Shown: positions 20,460-30,564 of the stretch, one piece after another | How the letters are laid out: each line of letters opens with the position of its first letter | Position numbering within the stretch: position 1 is the first letter of the stretch | Assembly: GCF_004337985.1 (NCBI RefSeq) | Contig: NC_043743.1 | Coordinates: 831,366 to 895,365 of the forward strand | Reading direction: 5' to 3' | DNA length: 64,000 nucleotides | Source: Pyricularia pennisetigena | Taxonomy: Eukaryota; Ascomycota; Sordariomycetes; Magnaporthales; Pyriculariaceae | Program-made: the position numbers and the translations under genes | The notes under the pieces: model-generated | The model's database searches: none | What the model was told of the DNA's origin: nothing | Seen by the model: only the letters and a program-made list of their open reading frames with translations

Positions 20460-20855
20460 GATGTGCCGTGGCTCTAGGCAGCTTGTTCCGGGTGGATCGG
20501 CGCACGAGACACCACTAGAAGTTGCCCCGGTGTTTGAACCAGATCCCGCGGATGATGTTCCAGGGTAGCCGTTTAGGATTGCTTCTGGATGTTGATGGTA
20601 ACCTATGCCGATTCCAGCCTTGGTATAGTGGTTTCTATAGCGTTCGGATATTAAATGACACCCGTGAAGGAAACTCGGACCGGCAGATGTTGTTGTGGAT
20701 ACCTCGGGCTGATATCAGGCTGAAGTTGATGGACCCCATCAACGGATAGATCGAGGTCGACAGCAGGTTGCTGAGGATCCTGTGCTTGCCGGGATTGACG
20801 ATGTCTCACGACGATTCCCGCTTGTCTTTGCAACTAACTGAAATCTTTGGCTTTT

Positions 20856-20857
<2 letters not shown>

Positions 20858-20893
<36 letters not shown>
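20858..20893. repeat. poly-T tract (36 T)
   Basis: Uninterrupted run of 36 T upstream of the copper ATPase start. Confidence 0.9.
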
Positions 20894-20894
<1 letters not shown>

Positions 20895-21890
20895 AGAAAG
20901 CGGAAAGATTGCGGGTCGCACTTCGGCTGAGGGTGGCGTGTATATTGACAGTACAGACTTGCCAAAGCAAAAAGAACTGGAATCTTGAAAGTCAAGAAAG
21001 AGTTCGCTCAAAGGAACAAGCCGATGATAGCTAGTGCAAAATATGCAGTGAAACAAACTAAAGTTGTGTATAACGAAAAGAAGTGGTTCTCATCAGAAAG
21101 CAGCACTTTGCCGCGTGTGACAGTGGCACCAATCAGTCGAAAACGTCTTCTGGTCGACTCTTGAGACGGTGTATCTCGGAGATGTGGTTGACTCTGCGTT
21201 GATGAATATGACAACAAATGTCGATGCACTCAAAGAAACTGGCAGACCTTGCCATCTTGAAGAAAAGTCTGAGCTCTTCTGGCCCTTACCCGAAGATTCT
21301 AGTAGTTTTGCGCAATTTTTGCTGGTTTCAACTCTGGATTACTCATTGCGTGTCTCAATGCAACTTGATGTTCGCGCACAAGTCGCGCAGCCCCATTAGT
21401 GTCAAAGTTGGGGCGAGATGGCACCCACTCGGCAACCAATGAGAATTGGGCGTGGATTTTTTCTCTCCTTTTTCTTTTTCTTCCAAATATCAAACCCGCA
21501 CAAGTCTGCAGCCTGCGAGATCATGCAGCGCTGCTTCTAATACGGGGAAACCAGTATTAATTGGGGTACCGCTACGGCAGTGTCTGATGCAGCAGTGATG
21601 CGTGCATAATGGGGGAACCGTTCCGATTTCCCCAAAAAGGTCTCCGCGGCCGTCTGAACTGTCGATTATTGCTGACCTACCCAACCTTTTTTTTGGTAGT
21701 ACGGACGAGGGGACGGAACAAACAGACGATCTGGGTCAGACGAATCGGACAGGAGAACAGGATCGCTTGTGAGGATTTCTGCATGGGCTTATATTGCAGC
21801 TCATTAGTGTATATTGCACAAAAACTCTGCTCTGTAATATTTTCAAGGGTATGACAGAGACTAATTCGATTTGTGGTTAAGGCTGACTGC

Positions 21891-21930
21891 GGCAAGCCTT
21901 GCCACCCACCTTGCAAAGTAGTTTGCAAGG
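21891..21930. repeat. tandem pair of short inverted repeats (hairpins)
   Basis: GGCAAG-C-CTTGCC (21891-21903) is directly followed by CCTTGCAAA-GTAG-TTTGCAAGG (21909-21930), a perfect 9-bp stem with a 4-base loop. Both share the core CTTGC/GCAAG. Confidence 0.8.
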
Positions 21931-24145
21931 CCGGGGAGAAATCCCGCGCGCTGAATGTCACTATATCGTTAGTCATGCCATAGCTTGGTTTAGAGTTGTG
22001 TAAGGCGACTGCCCACCAGGCCAAGGAAAGCATAGAAGAACCATGCAAGTTCTGTTCAATCTACAAAAGCAAAGGGAATAATGGCTGTTTCAATTTTGTT
22101 GGAGACCTTCCAACTGGCATAACAAAGAGTAACTAACTCGTTGTGAGTCCCCAGGGCGGAAGATTGAACCATGTGGAACCCAAGAAAATTCGTGAACTGC
22201 AACGGCAAATGTTTGAGCACGGCAAAAGTCGCACATTTTGTATGTCTGGAAAGCATTCGGCAAGACCCGGATACCATATATACGCTCAAACCCATCGGCC
22301 TCGACAAGTTAGCGTTGGCGCCGTGCCTAATACTGCGCACGGGGCAGAATCCCTTGTGTAATGAGATAACATTGGTAATATATCCACGGGTCAGCACTCG
22401 CATGGACCTCAACATCAGTCAACCAAGAGTTCATCCATGGTCAGCGTTGTCCTCAAAAACCACTGTGAATTTCTGGCCATACCCAATTCCACCAGCCAAG
22501 CCAGAATTCCAATCGCATTGACTTAAGTAGACGGTGTCATTAGATCCTGACAGTAAAGCCACGTGCGTCCAAGTCTGACTTGAAGCACACGATTGTTCCA
22601 ACTGTCGTTTTTGCGCAAGAGAGTAGGGAAAGAAGTCATACTGCCGAGACATTCGTCTTACGCAAAAGAGTTCATCAATTTCCAGGAGCACTTGCGCCTG
22701 TGTACCCGGTTAGTGTCTTTAACCATTGCCTTGAGCTTTCGGAAGACACGAACAAAGCTAACCTTGTGCTTCCAAACGGGAGCCTTGTTGGATCAAAACA
22801 AAACAATTCGGACGAATTCCGATAGCGTGGCAAAGGAATTGAGAAGCAAATCGAGACAATAATACGGTTGGAGATTCAGTCATTTCTTCTGCGAAATCCT
22901 GTCTCCGTATTAGCTTACCTCACAAAAGGCTTAGCAACAGGACACTTGTCTTTGCTGGGTCCCATTTGCCCGCGGGATGAGGTTGATGCCTTTTGTTTTG
23001 GCGTGTGACAACCGATAAAAAACCCTAAGCTCCTGTTAAAGTCCAAAGTCTCTGGAGCCGACCCGTTCAATGCTGCCAGAGACCAGAGAACACAGAATTT
23101 TCTGTCCAAGGTCGTTCGCGTCCCAGGTTCCGGGCTCGTATGCGAGCAAGACCCGGCCGGTCGGGTGAGGTTTGGGCCATATTGCCAAGGTCAAAGATCG
23201 TACACGCCGACTGACTGTTTGAGAGAGACTTCGATGTCATGTTCCTTTTTGCTGGGTAAGCGACAAACAATTTCGAGACGAACACGTGTGTGTAGATTTG
23301 CCGCAGATTAGAAGACAGTAGGTTGAAGAAATGCAAAACAACTTGATTATTGGGTGGGGGAAGCGCCTTCTATATGAACTCGAAATACTTGCTCATTATT
23401 TCCATTTCGGTTGCCACAAGGTCGGCGTTGAGCTCGTTTCCATTGGCCTTCATCTCCAGCTGGCCTGCCGCTCTGCATCAATCACGTGACAAGACAGGCC
23501 GAGTTTTCCGCCAATCGGTGGTTTCGGGATTGTATCCAATATGACAAACTCAGGCTAGGCCTGTTACGGCTTGAGAGAATTGCGTGATCGAACCTGGCTC
23601 ATGGCAACATTGATTTGCACACTTTTCAGACGCATGTCCGCCCCATTCTCGGTAAACCCAACCTTGCCACACAGAAATGCCAAACTGAAAGCTGGGTCAA
23701 TTGCGAGTGCAAAGGGCCCTACTTACTAATAATACAATTGCCGGGTCGGTGACACCGTTTTGGGATGCTGCGCACGCCATGGATGCCACTCCGGATATCG
23801 GGGCTGGACCTCAGCCATGGATCTCAAGATGAGGTTTGCGCCAGTCTGTTTTTGATGTTTTTATATTCTCAACACAAATAAGCAAGTCAACAAAAAAAAG
23901 GCTTTTTTTTGTATCTCGAGACCCCCAAGTCATTCTGATCCCAGAAAAGTCAGTTGGTTCTATAGTCTGAAGCACTTCCCCTGGCTCGCAAGTTTCAAGG
24001 GAGCGTTGTGCTCCGGCGGCTCTCGGCGGCGGGTCCCCCTACCCAGATCAGATCGCGACTCAAAACTAGACATTTTTCAGTAATTTGGCTTCAAAAGATA
24101 TTCTCTCTCGAGACTTTGACGTCTATTATTGTCTATACAGGCAAA

Positions 24146-27100
24146 ATGCAGTTGAAGCAGACAGAGTCGTCCGGCGGCATTGCCGTTGAGGTCAAGCCCG
24201 TTGAGTTCAAGAAGGGCTCCTCAAGTTTACCCCTCGGCCAACATGTTGCCATCGACTCTATTTCCGGACCAACATATGCCACGGCACAACTCCTAGTGCA
24301 GCAGATTGCCTACAAGCTCTCGGACAAGATCTTTTCTTATTCTCCAGAGACTTTCGACCTGGACCTTGCCGTCAAACAATGGGCCAGTGACAAGGAGAAC
24401 AACATCCACGGCTATGCCACTGATGTGCTCCCTTTGCAAATCCGAACAGGGGCTGGTGCCTTTGCGCTGGGCTATATATTCTCCAAGGACTTCGACTTGA
24501 ACAAGAGACATATCCCCCAGACTCTTTTGGCGCCCTCGGCAAGCATTCGTCACCTTCGTGAGGCCCTCGACCAGCTATCTCTCCTTTACGGTGTGGCAAG
24601 CCCCTTTGTGGCCCACATCGCTGCCCTGGACTATTCGAGGCAGGATGGCCTTGTTGCCGAATATGGCAGCGCCCTGCAGGCCGCCGAGGAGCTCGGTCTC
24701 GCTCTTGTCTCGAGCTCATCGGCATACGAGACCCAGCACATGGCCATCTTTGCCACTCTGCTCGCTGGTATCCTGCCCACGCTGCACATCTACGACGGCG
24801 TTCGTACTGCGCGCGAGACCCTCCGCATTATCGACGGTCTAAACGAGGGCGGCATCAAGGATGTCTACAACAAGGTTTCCAAGGTTGTCAGCTCTCTCAA
24901 CAAGCGCCAAGACGATGCTTCCAAGGTCCTCGAGACCCTCAAGGCTTTCAACGAGGAGCTCGGCACCGACTACCGCCCCTTTGAGTACTTTGGCCACGAG
25001 GCGCCCGAGACCGTGCTGGTCGTTTTCGGCAGCGTCGAGTCGCAGATTGCCACTCAAGTCGTTTCTTACCTTGCTGGCCAGGACAAGCGCGTCGGTGCCG
25101 TTGTTGTGCGCATCTACCGTCCCTTCATTGAAGAGGCATTCCTGGATGTGCTTCCCGACTCTGTGCGTCAGATTGCTGTCTTTGGACAAGTCCACGATGA
25201 GAACCAGGTTGCGGACGCCTCTGTGCAGTCTGTGCTGTACTCCGACGTCCTCACTGCTGTTTCATTCTCAAGCAAGTGGGACAACGAGCCATCTGTCGTT
25301 GACGCCAAATACGCTGCCACTGATGCATTGAACCCCGAGGCTCTAGCCACGGTCTTCTCCACGCTCATCGCCAAAGAAGGGCAGACCTTCGATGTTCGCA
25401 TCAGTCAGCTCCAAGAAGCCCAGCAGTACTCGTTCTGGGATGTGGACAACGCCGCCGCCGTGTCGGTGCCCGCTGCCGTTGGCCATCTTCTCACAAAGCA
25501 GTCCAGCAACAACATCTATGTCGACGAGGTCCACGATAGCGTCATCCAGGGAGGCATCATCCGCACTGACATCAGGAGCTCAAAGAAGATTGCCGACGCT
25601 CCTTATCAGGTTGAGGAGGCTGACGTCACCTACGTAGGCGACGAGAAGCTCCTGAAAGATGTCGACATCCTCCGAACTATCAAGGAAAATGGCAAGCTTA
25701 TTCTGAGGCTTCCCACCTACAAGGCTGACGACTTGGAGAAGCGCATCCCTGCCGATTCTCGCAAGACAATTCAAGAACGTGCCATCGAGCTTCATGTGCT
25801 TGACACGGCGTTTTCTCCTTCTTACGAGACAATCGCAAAGCAGCTGGTCGAGGTAGCTTTTCTCAAGATTGCCAAGCCCGAACTGTCCATCCCTGAACTG
25901 GTCAAGTTGGCCAGCAGTATCGACGAGCCCAAGGCCGTCCAGGAGTCGGTTGATGCTCTGGCTGAGTGTCTGCAGAAAGTCGACGTGCCCGAGTCTTGGG
26001 CCGAGGTGCCGTCGGACTTTGTTGCCCCCAGGCGACAGAAGCAGATCAAGAACCGCAGCTTCCAGCCTTTCCAGAAGGAGGAGCCCGAAGAAGTCCTGGA
26101 CCTCTCCAACTGGGAGGCTGCGGCGAAGGGCCTCATCTTTAAGGAGGCATACGGAACGGCTGATAGTCTCCGCCCTGACCTCACCGTCAAGACGTTCAAG
26201 ATTACGGTCAAGGAGAACCGCCGGTTGACGCCGTTGACCTACGACCGCAACATCTTCCACATCGAGTTCGACCTTGGCGACTCCGGCCTCACTTACCAGA
26301 TTGGCGAGGCTCTTGGTATTCACGCCGACAACGACCCTGTCCAGGTCCAGGATTTCATCAAGTTCTACGGCCTCAATCCCGAAGACATCGTTCAGGTGCC
26401 GTCGCGCGAGAATCCTGCTGTTCTCGAGACCCGCACCGTTTACCAATCGCTGCTCCAGAACCTCGATATTCTCGGCAAGCCGCCCAAGCGCTTCTACGAA
26501 TCTCTGGCCGAGTACGCCAGCGACGAGACAGAGAAGAAGAAGCTCATCAACCTTGGTGGCCAAGTCGGTGCCGAAGAGTTCAAGCGGCGCTCCGAGGTCG
26601 AGACGTCGACGTATGTGGACATTCTCGAGGAGTTCAAATCCGCCCGCCCCTCCTTCACCGATCTCGCCCGCATCGTCTCGCCGCTCAAGCGCCGTGAGTA
26701 CTCGATCGCGTCGGCGCAGGCCGTCACGCCGACCAGCGTGTCGCTCATGATCGTGGTCGTCGACTGGGTCGACCCCAGGGGCCGCACGCGCTACGGCCAA
26801 GCAACACGCTACCTGTCGCAGCTCCCCGTGGGCGCGACGGTCACTGCGTCGGTCAAGCCGTCGGTTATGAAGCTCCCTGTGGCCGACACGGCGCCGCTGA
26901 TCATGGCGGGTCTCGGCACCGGCCTGGCGCCGTTCCGCGCCTTTGTGCAGTACCGGGCGATGCAAAAGGCGCAAGGAAAGGACATCGGCGCCATCCTCCT
27001 TTACATGGGCAGCCGGCACCAGCGCGAGGAGTACCTGTACGGCGAGGAATGGGAGGCATACGTGGACGCGGGCGTCATCACGCTGCTGGGCGCCGCCTTC

Positions 27101-27352
27101 TCGCGAGACCAGCCACAGAAGATCTACATCCAGGACCGCATGCGCCAGACGATCGACCAGATCGTGCAGTCGTACATCACCGACGGCGGCTCCTTCTACC
27201 TCTGCGGCCCTACCTGGCCGGTGCCGGACGTCACGGCGGTGCTCGAGGAGGCCATCGCGCAGGAGGCCAAAGCCACCGGGCGCAAGGTCGACCCTCGCAA
27301 GGATATTGACAGGCTCAAGGAGGATGGGAGGTACGTGTTGGAGGTTTACTAG
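24146..27352 (+). CDS. MET10: sulfite reductase (NADPH) flavoprotein alpha subunit (1068 aa)
   Basis: Single exon. ATG 24146 (MQLKQTES) is chosen because the frame further upstream has no ATG and its leader is not protein-like. The enzyme passes electrons from NADPH through FAD to the sirohaem beta subunit, which reduces sulfite to sulfide for Cys and Met synthesis. The N-terminal 560 residues form the pyruvate-ferredoxin-oxidoreductase-like region typical of fungal Met10. The flavodoxin domain of bacterial CysJ is absent, as in yeast Met10. The C-terminal ferredoxin-NADP reductase module shows the FAD motif RREYSIAS (about 848), the NADPH pyrophosphate loop GLGTGLAPFRAF (about 920), YLCGPTWPVPDV (about 1017) and the terminal RYVLEVY. 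Length and domain order match the family. It acts in the cytosol. Confidence 0.95.
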   Translation: MQLKQTESSGGIAVEVKPVEFKKGSSSLPLGQHVAIDSISGPTYATAQLLVQQIAYKLSDKIFSYSPETFDLDLAVKQWASDKENNIHGYATDVLPLQIRTGAGAFALGYIFSKDFDLNKRHIPQTLLAPSASIRHLREALDQLSLLYGVASPFVAHIAALDYSRQDGLVAEYGSALQAAEELGLALVSSSSAYETQHMAIFATLLAGILPTLHIYDGVRTARETLRIIDGLNEGGIKDVYNKVSKVVSSLNKRQDDASKVLETLKAFNEELGTDYRPFEYFGHEAPETVLVVFGSVESQIATQVVSYLAGQDKRVGAVVVRIYRPFIEEAFLDVLPDSVRQIAVFGQVHDENQVADASVQSVLYSDVLTAVSFSSKWDNEPSVVDAKYAATDALNPEALATVFSTLIAKEGQTFDVRISQLQEAQQYSFWDVDNAAAVSVPAAVGHLLTKQSSNNIYVDEVHDSVIQGGIIRTDIRSSKKIADAPYQVEEADVTYVGDEKLLKDVDILRTIKENGKLILRLPTYKADDLEKRIPADSRKTIQERAIELHVLDTAFSPSYETIAKQLVEVAFLKIAKPELSIPELVKLASSIDEPKAVQESVDALAECLQKVDVPESWAEVPSDFVAPRRQKQIKNRSFQPFQKEEPEEVLDLSNWEAAAKGLIFKEAYGTADSLRPDLTVKTFKITVKENRRLTPLTYDRNIFHIEFDLGDSGLTYQIGEALGIHADNDPVQVQDFIKFYGLNPEDIVQVPSRENPAVLETRTVYQSLLQNLDILGKPPKRFYESLAEYASDETEKKKLINLGGQVGAEEFKRRSEVETSTYVDILEEFKSARPSFTDLARIVSPLKRREYSIASAQAVTPTSVSLMIVVVDWVDPRGRTRYGQATRYLSQLPVGATVTASVKPSVMKLPVADTAPLIMAGLGTGLAPFRAFVQYRAMQKAQGKDIGAILLYMGSRHQREEYLYGEEWEAYVDAGVITLLGAAFSRDQPQKIYIQDRMRQTIDQIVQSYITDGGSFYLCGPTWPVPDVTAVLEEAIAQEAKATGRKVDPRKDIDRLKEDGRYVLEVY

Positions 27353-27425
27353 ACACGGAGTCATCTTGCTCGGACGAGAGGGCTGTCTGTGAGGTTTGGA
27401 TGAGGAAGACAAAATTGGGGTTTAT

Positions 27426-27618
27426 NNNNNNNNNNNNNNNNNNNNNNNNNNNNNNNNNNNNNNNNNNNNNNNNNNNNNNNNNNNNNNNNNNNNNNNNNNN
27501 NNNNNNNNNNNNNNNNNNNNNNNNNNNNNNNNNNNNNNNNNNNNNNNNNNNNNNNNNNNNNNNNNNNNNNNNNNNNNNNNNNNNNNNNNNNNNNNNNNNN
27601 NNNNNNNNNNNNNNNNNN
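27426..27618. other. assembly gap (193 N)
   Basis: Run of N just 3' of MET10. Flanking bases show no homopolymer, and nothing can be said of its content. Confidence 1.
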
Positions 27619-28644
27619 TTAGCACATACTGAAAGCGAAGCATTTATTGCGGAGAAAATGGCCGAAATGTCTACATGCGGTTAATGAAATCAAGAATGGT
27701 CTTATTATTCCGAACTTGGAAACTTTGATCAGTGGTGTTTTTTATCGATCCGCTTTATCCCATTCTTGTATACCGTTCGGATAAAGTCGATGATGTATGT
27801 GCTTTCCTTTACTAGACTGAAATTGTCGTGATACTCAGTTTTCGTGTCTTCCAAAAATGGCCTAAACTCACAAACAGGGTTTTGAGCTGATCGATCTACA
27901 CGGTGACATATGCAGGTAGATCTCTTGACCTTGGGGGGTTTTCTTTACTTCTTTTTATTGCTTTTCAATAATGCCGATGTCGGCTTCATCCGTGACAAAG
28001 TAAGATAAACAACTGCATGCTGTACTTGTGTCAAGATGTTGCTGTGAGAAGGGATTTCCCATCAGGATGCGAGGAGGGGAATTTTGGATTTTTTTTTTTC
28101 ATGTGGAGAAATCGCCTGAATTTGAAAACCTTTCTGTTTTGGAGATTTACTCCGACACGTTCCTGACGTCTGTGGCTTGGGAAAGCCTGGCCCCAATTCC
28201 TGCGTGCATTTGCCATGATATTCACGTGGCACTTGGCTTGCAGCATAGTGCTCTACCACGTACAGTATATGACCGTCATTCTGATCTATAAGTAGCATCA
28301 AATGTTTACCTGCAGTATGCACAAGTCGGGGAAAAGCAGGGTGAGACCCCGCATTCGAGTGAAAATATTTGATTTCAATTGTTTTGATTTGCCTCTGATA
28401 TTTTTGGCTCGAGAAAAGATTGCACAGGCAAACCCAGCCGTTCGGCAAAATTAAAGTGGGCAAATCCTGCAGGTTTTCCCGCTGCAATAAAAAGCGTCCA
28501 GCTTGCAACTTCATCCCTTTCGCCTGCATCTGCAACCTGCGGCGAGGGAGATGATACCACCTTGTTTGTGGATGAGAAAAAAAAATAATTAAAACAGAAA
28601 TTCTTCGATCGGGTTTTGAAGATGATTCTTGAAACGACCGACGG

Positions 28645-28671
28645 AAAAAAAAAAAAAAAAAAAAAAAAAAA
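28645..28671. repeat. poly-A tract (27 A)
   Basis: Uninterrupted 27-A run in a gene-poor stretch. Confidence 0.9.
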
Positions 28672-29091
28672 GATTTTGAATGATAGAGATGGTCTGGGCA
28701 CCACCCCGAGTTGCTTTTTCAATGTTTGGTCCTAGTCACGCGCTCATCAATTAAAATGGGATATTAGACGACGTTTAGCACGGTGCACTTGAACTGGAGA
28801 AAAAGAAAACAAGTCGACTATAATCCTGATGGCCGTCAAAAGATCGGCAAGCAGCCGGTTCGCCTAAGCACGAGCAGGGGTCTGGGCGATGTGATGAGTT
28901 GCGGTTCAAGGCAATGCCAGGCCAAGAGAGACACAACCATGCCGGGCAGTGCAATGCTAATGCAGGTACCGTCTCAGTCGCTCAGAGAGGGGGGAGTGAG
29001 TGCAAATGTGGCTAGTAGGTATTACACTACAGTAGACAAGCCCAAGTTGGTAAAGGTAAGGCGTAGCGCTAATAAGGAACTCGCCGGTATT

Positions 29092-29093
<2 letters not shown>

Positions 29094-29137
<44 letters not shown>
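29094..29137. repeat. poly-T tract (44 T)
   Basis: The longest homopolymer in the window, 44 T, in a gene-poor stretch. Confidence 0.9.
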
Positions 29138-30564
29138 CCTTTGGTAAATTATGTACGGGTACTGCAGTCAAGTTGCTGTTTTGTCGTATGCAAGGACAAC
29201 CTGACACAGAGGCTGTTCCACGACTGAAAGAGATGCTAGTCAGTCTATATGCTACCATTATCCGTATGTGGGCAATAACAATGCCTTATAGCAGGCATTA
29301 AAAGCTTACCACCTGCAGCCACTTCTTCTCTGTGAACGAATTTAATTTCACCACCCGCTAAAATGCACCTACTGTATGTAGGCAAAGACAGAACCCAACG
29401 GTGACGCATTGTTAAAAGCCACACAAAAATTTAGCAGGTTGCACAGACCGTTATCTTCCCCTCATTCTGCAAACATCAATGCCAAGCTAGCAAGCGTCGT
29501 CTAATGTGATTTCAATTGCTGTTGACAGAGGTTTAAAGAAAAATACGACGGACATGTCTGATCATTTCTCGCCGACATGGGACTAATATGAGGGCAATAC
29601 TTGTCATCGTCACGAGTCCGCCTGGTTGATTTTAAAGCCCTCTCTCTCATATGCTTGGAGACTCGGAGCGATGGAAGGATCAAGCTGGTTGCTTGACTGA
29701 TGTGCGGATAGTTTAGACTGCCCAATTACTGTCAGGCGACTGCCAATCAAAGTTTCCTTAGTCGACTAGGGAAGGGTTGGCGGCGGTCCCACACACGTTC
29801 TACCCTCGCTCTACCCTTACTCTGTACGACTTTGTATCCGCTGGGGAGGAGGAGCGAACAGGGGTTGAACTGTTAACATCCTGGAACAACTTGGATCTCC
29901 TGTTCGGGAAACGGCTGAAGGGTGGTCAAGACAGGTGGACCCTGAGGGACGAAGTGGATTTTTTTTTTCTTTCTTACTGCAGTCTTGGTTAAGGGACATT
30001 CTGGATAATACTCTACAAAATTATGGATTGTTTCCCTAGCCGTACATGAGGTTGTACTTCGCCCAAGGAAGAAAAAGAAAAACACAAAGAAGAAAGCAAA
30101 ACCAAACCAACCAACCCACCTGCCATCTGACCTGTCATTCTCCTGACCCCAGCCTCACCACCTTAACTATCTACTATCTGCTCGCTCTTAAACTATCCTG
30201 CCATTACCCCATTGGCGAATCAGATTGGTGCCGGATGATTGTGAATTTCCTGTCACAGCCCACAGGTAGTCCGAATCTCTCTTAGGACACGAGCCAAACA
30301 CAAAAATCAATCAAACTAAATCCCCGGACACCCCCCCTGGTCCCCCTTCCCGCTTGCCATGACCTGAATGGCGGCGCGCTGTGGATCGGCAGCCCTTTCG
30401 TCTTGCGCTCGCTTCCACTCCCGGCAGATTACAGCCAGTGTTTTTTGAGCTGTTCCGTGTCACTTTCCCACGGGACACACATCACAGACGCCAGCCAATT
30501 TTGATTTGTTCGTTCCAGGATTTCTACGGGGTGATCTCGTCCCCTTATTTGAACAACCGAAACC

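Larger units (their letters stand above)
20460..24145. other. 3.7 kb gene-poor divergent region
   Basis: Spacer between the copper pump (-) and MET10 (+). It contains a 36-T tract (20858-20893), a pair of inverted repeats at 21891-21930, and several overlapping short frames between 21.6 and 23.3 kb. One minus-strand frame (22431-22691) reads somewhat like a structured protein but has no ATG of its own; see findings. No transposase, reverse transcriptase or terminal repeats were found. Confidence 0.6.
27353..30564. other. gene-poor region around the first gap
   Basis: About 3.2 kb including the gap. It has a 27-A tract (28645-28671), a 44-T tract (29094-29137) and a C/A-rich leader before the SEC7 gene. 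No open frame shows family features or gene-like splicing. Confidence 0.6.

Noticed and set aside
21677..22048. 123-codon minus-strand frame in the gene-poor region
   Set aside because: No domain, no splice structure and a low-complexity end; chance frame.
24008..24145. N-terminal extension of MET10 in the same frame
   Set aside because: No ATG in the extension (it opens with GTG), the residues are not protein-like, and family members begin near MQLKQ; it is 5'UTR.
25580..27412. 610-codon antisense frame opposite MET10
   Set aside because: Arg/Leu/Val-rich composition typical of a GC-rich antisense shadow; MET10 on + has full family motifs.
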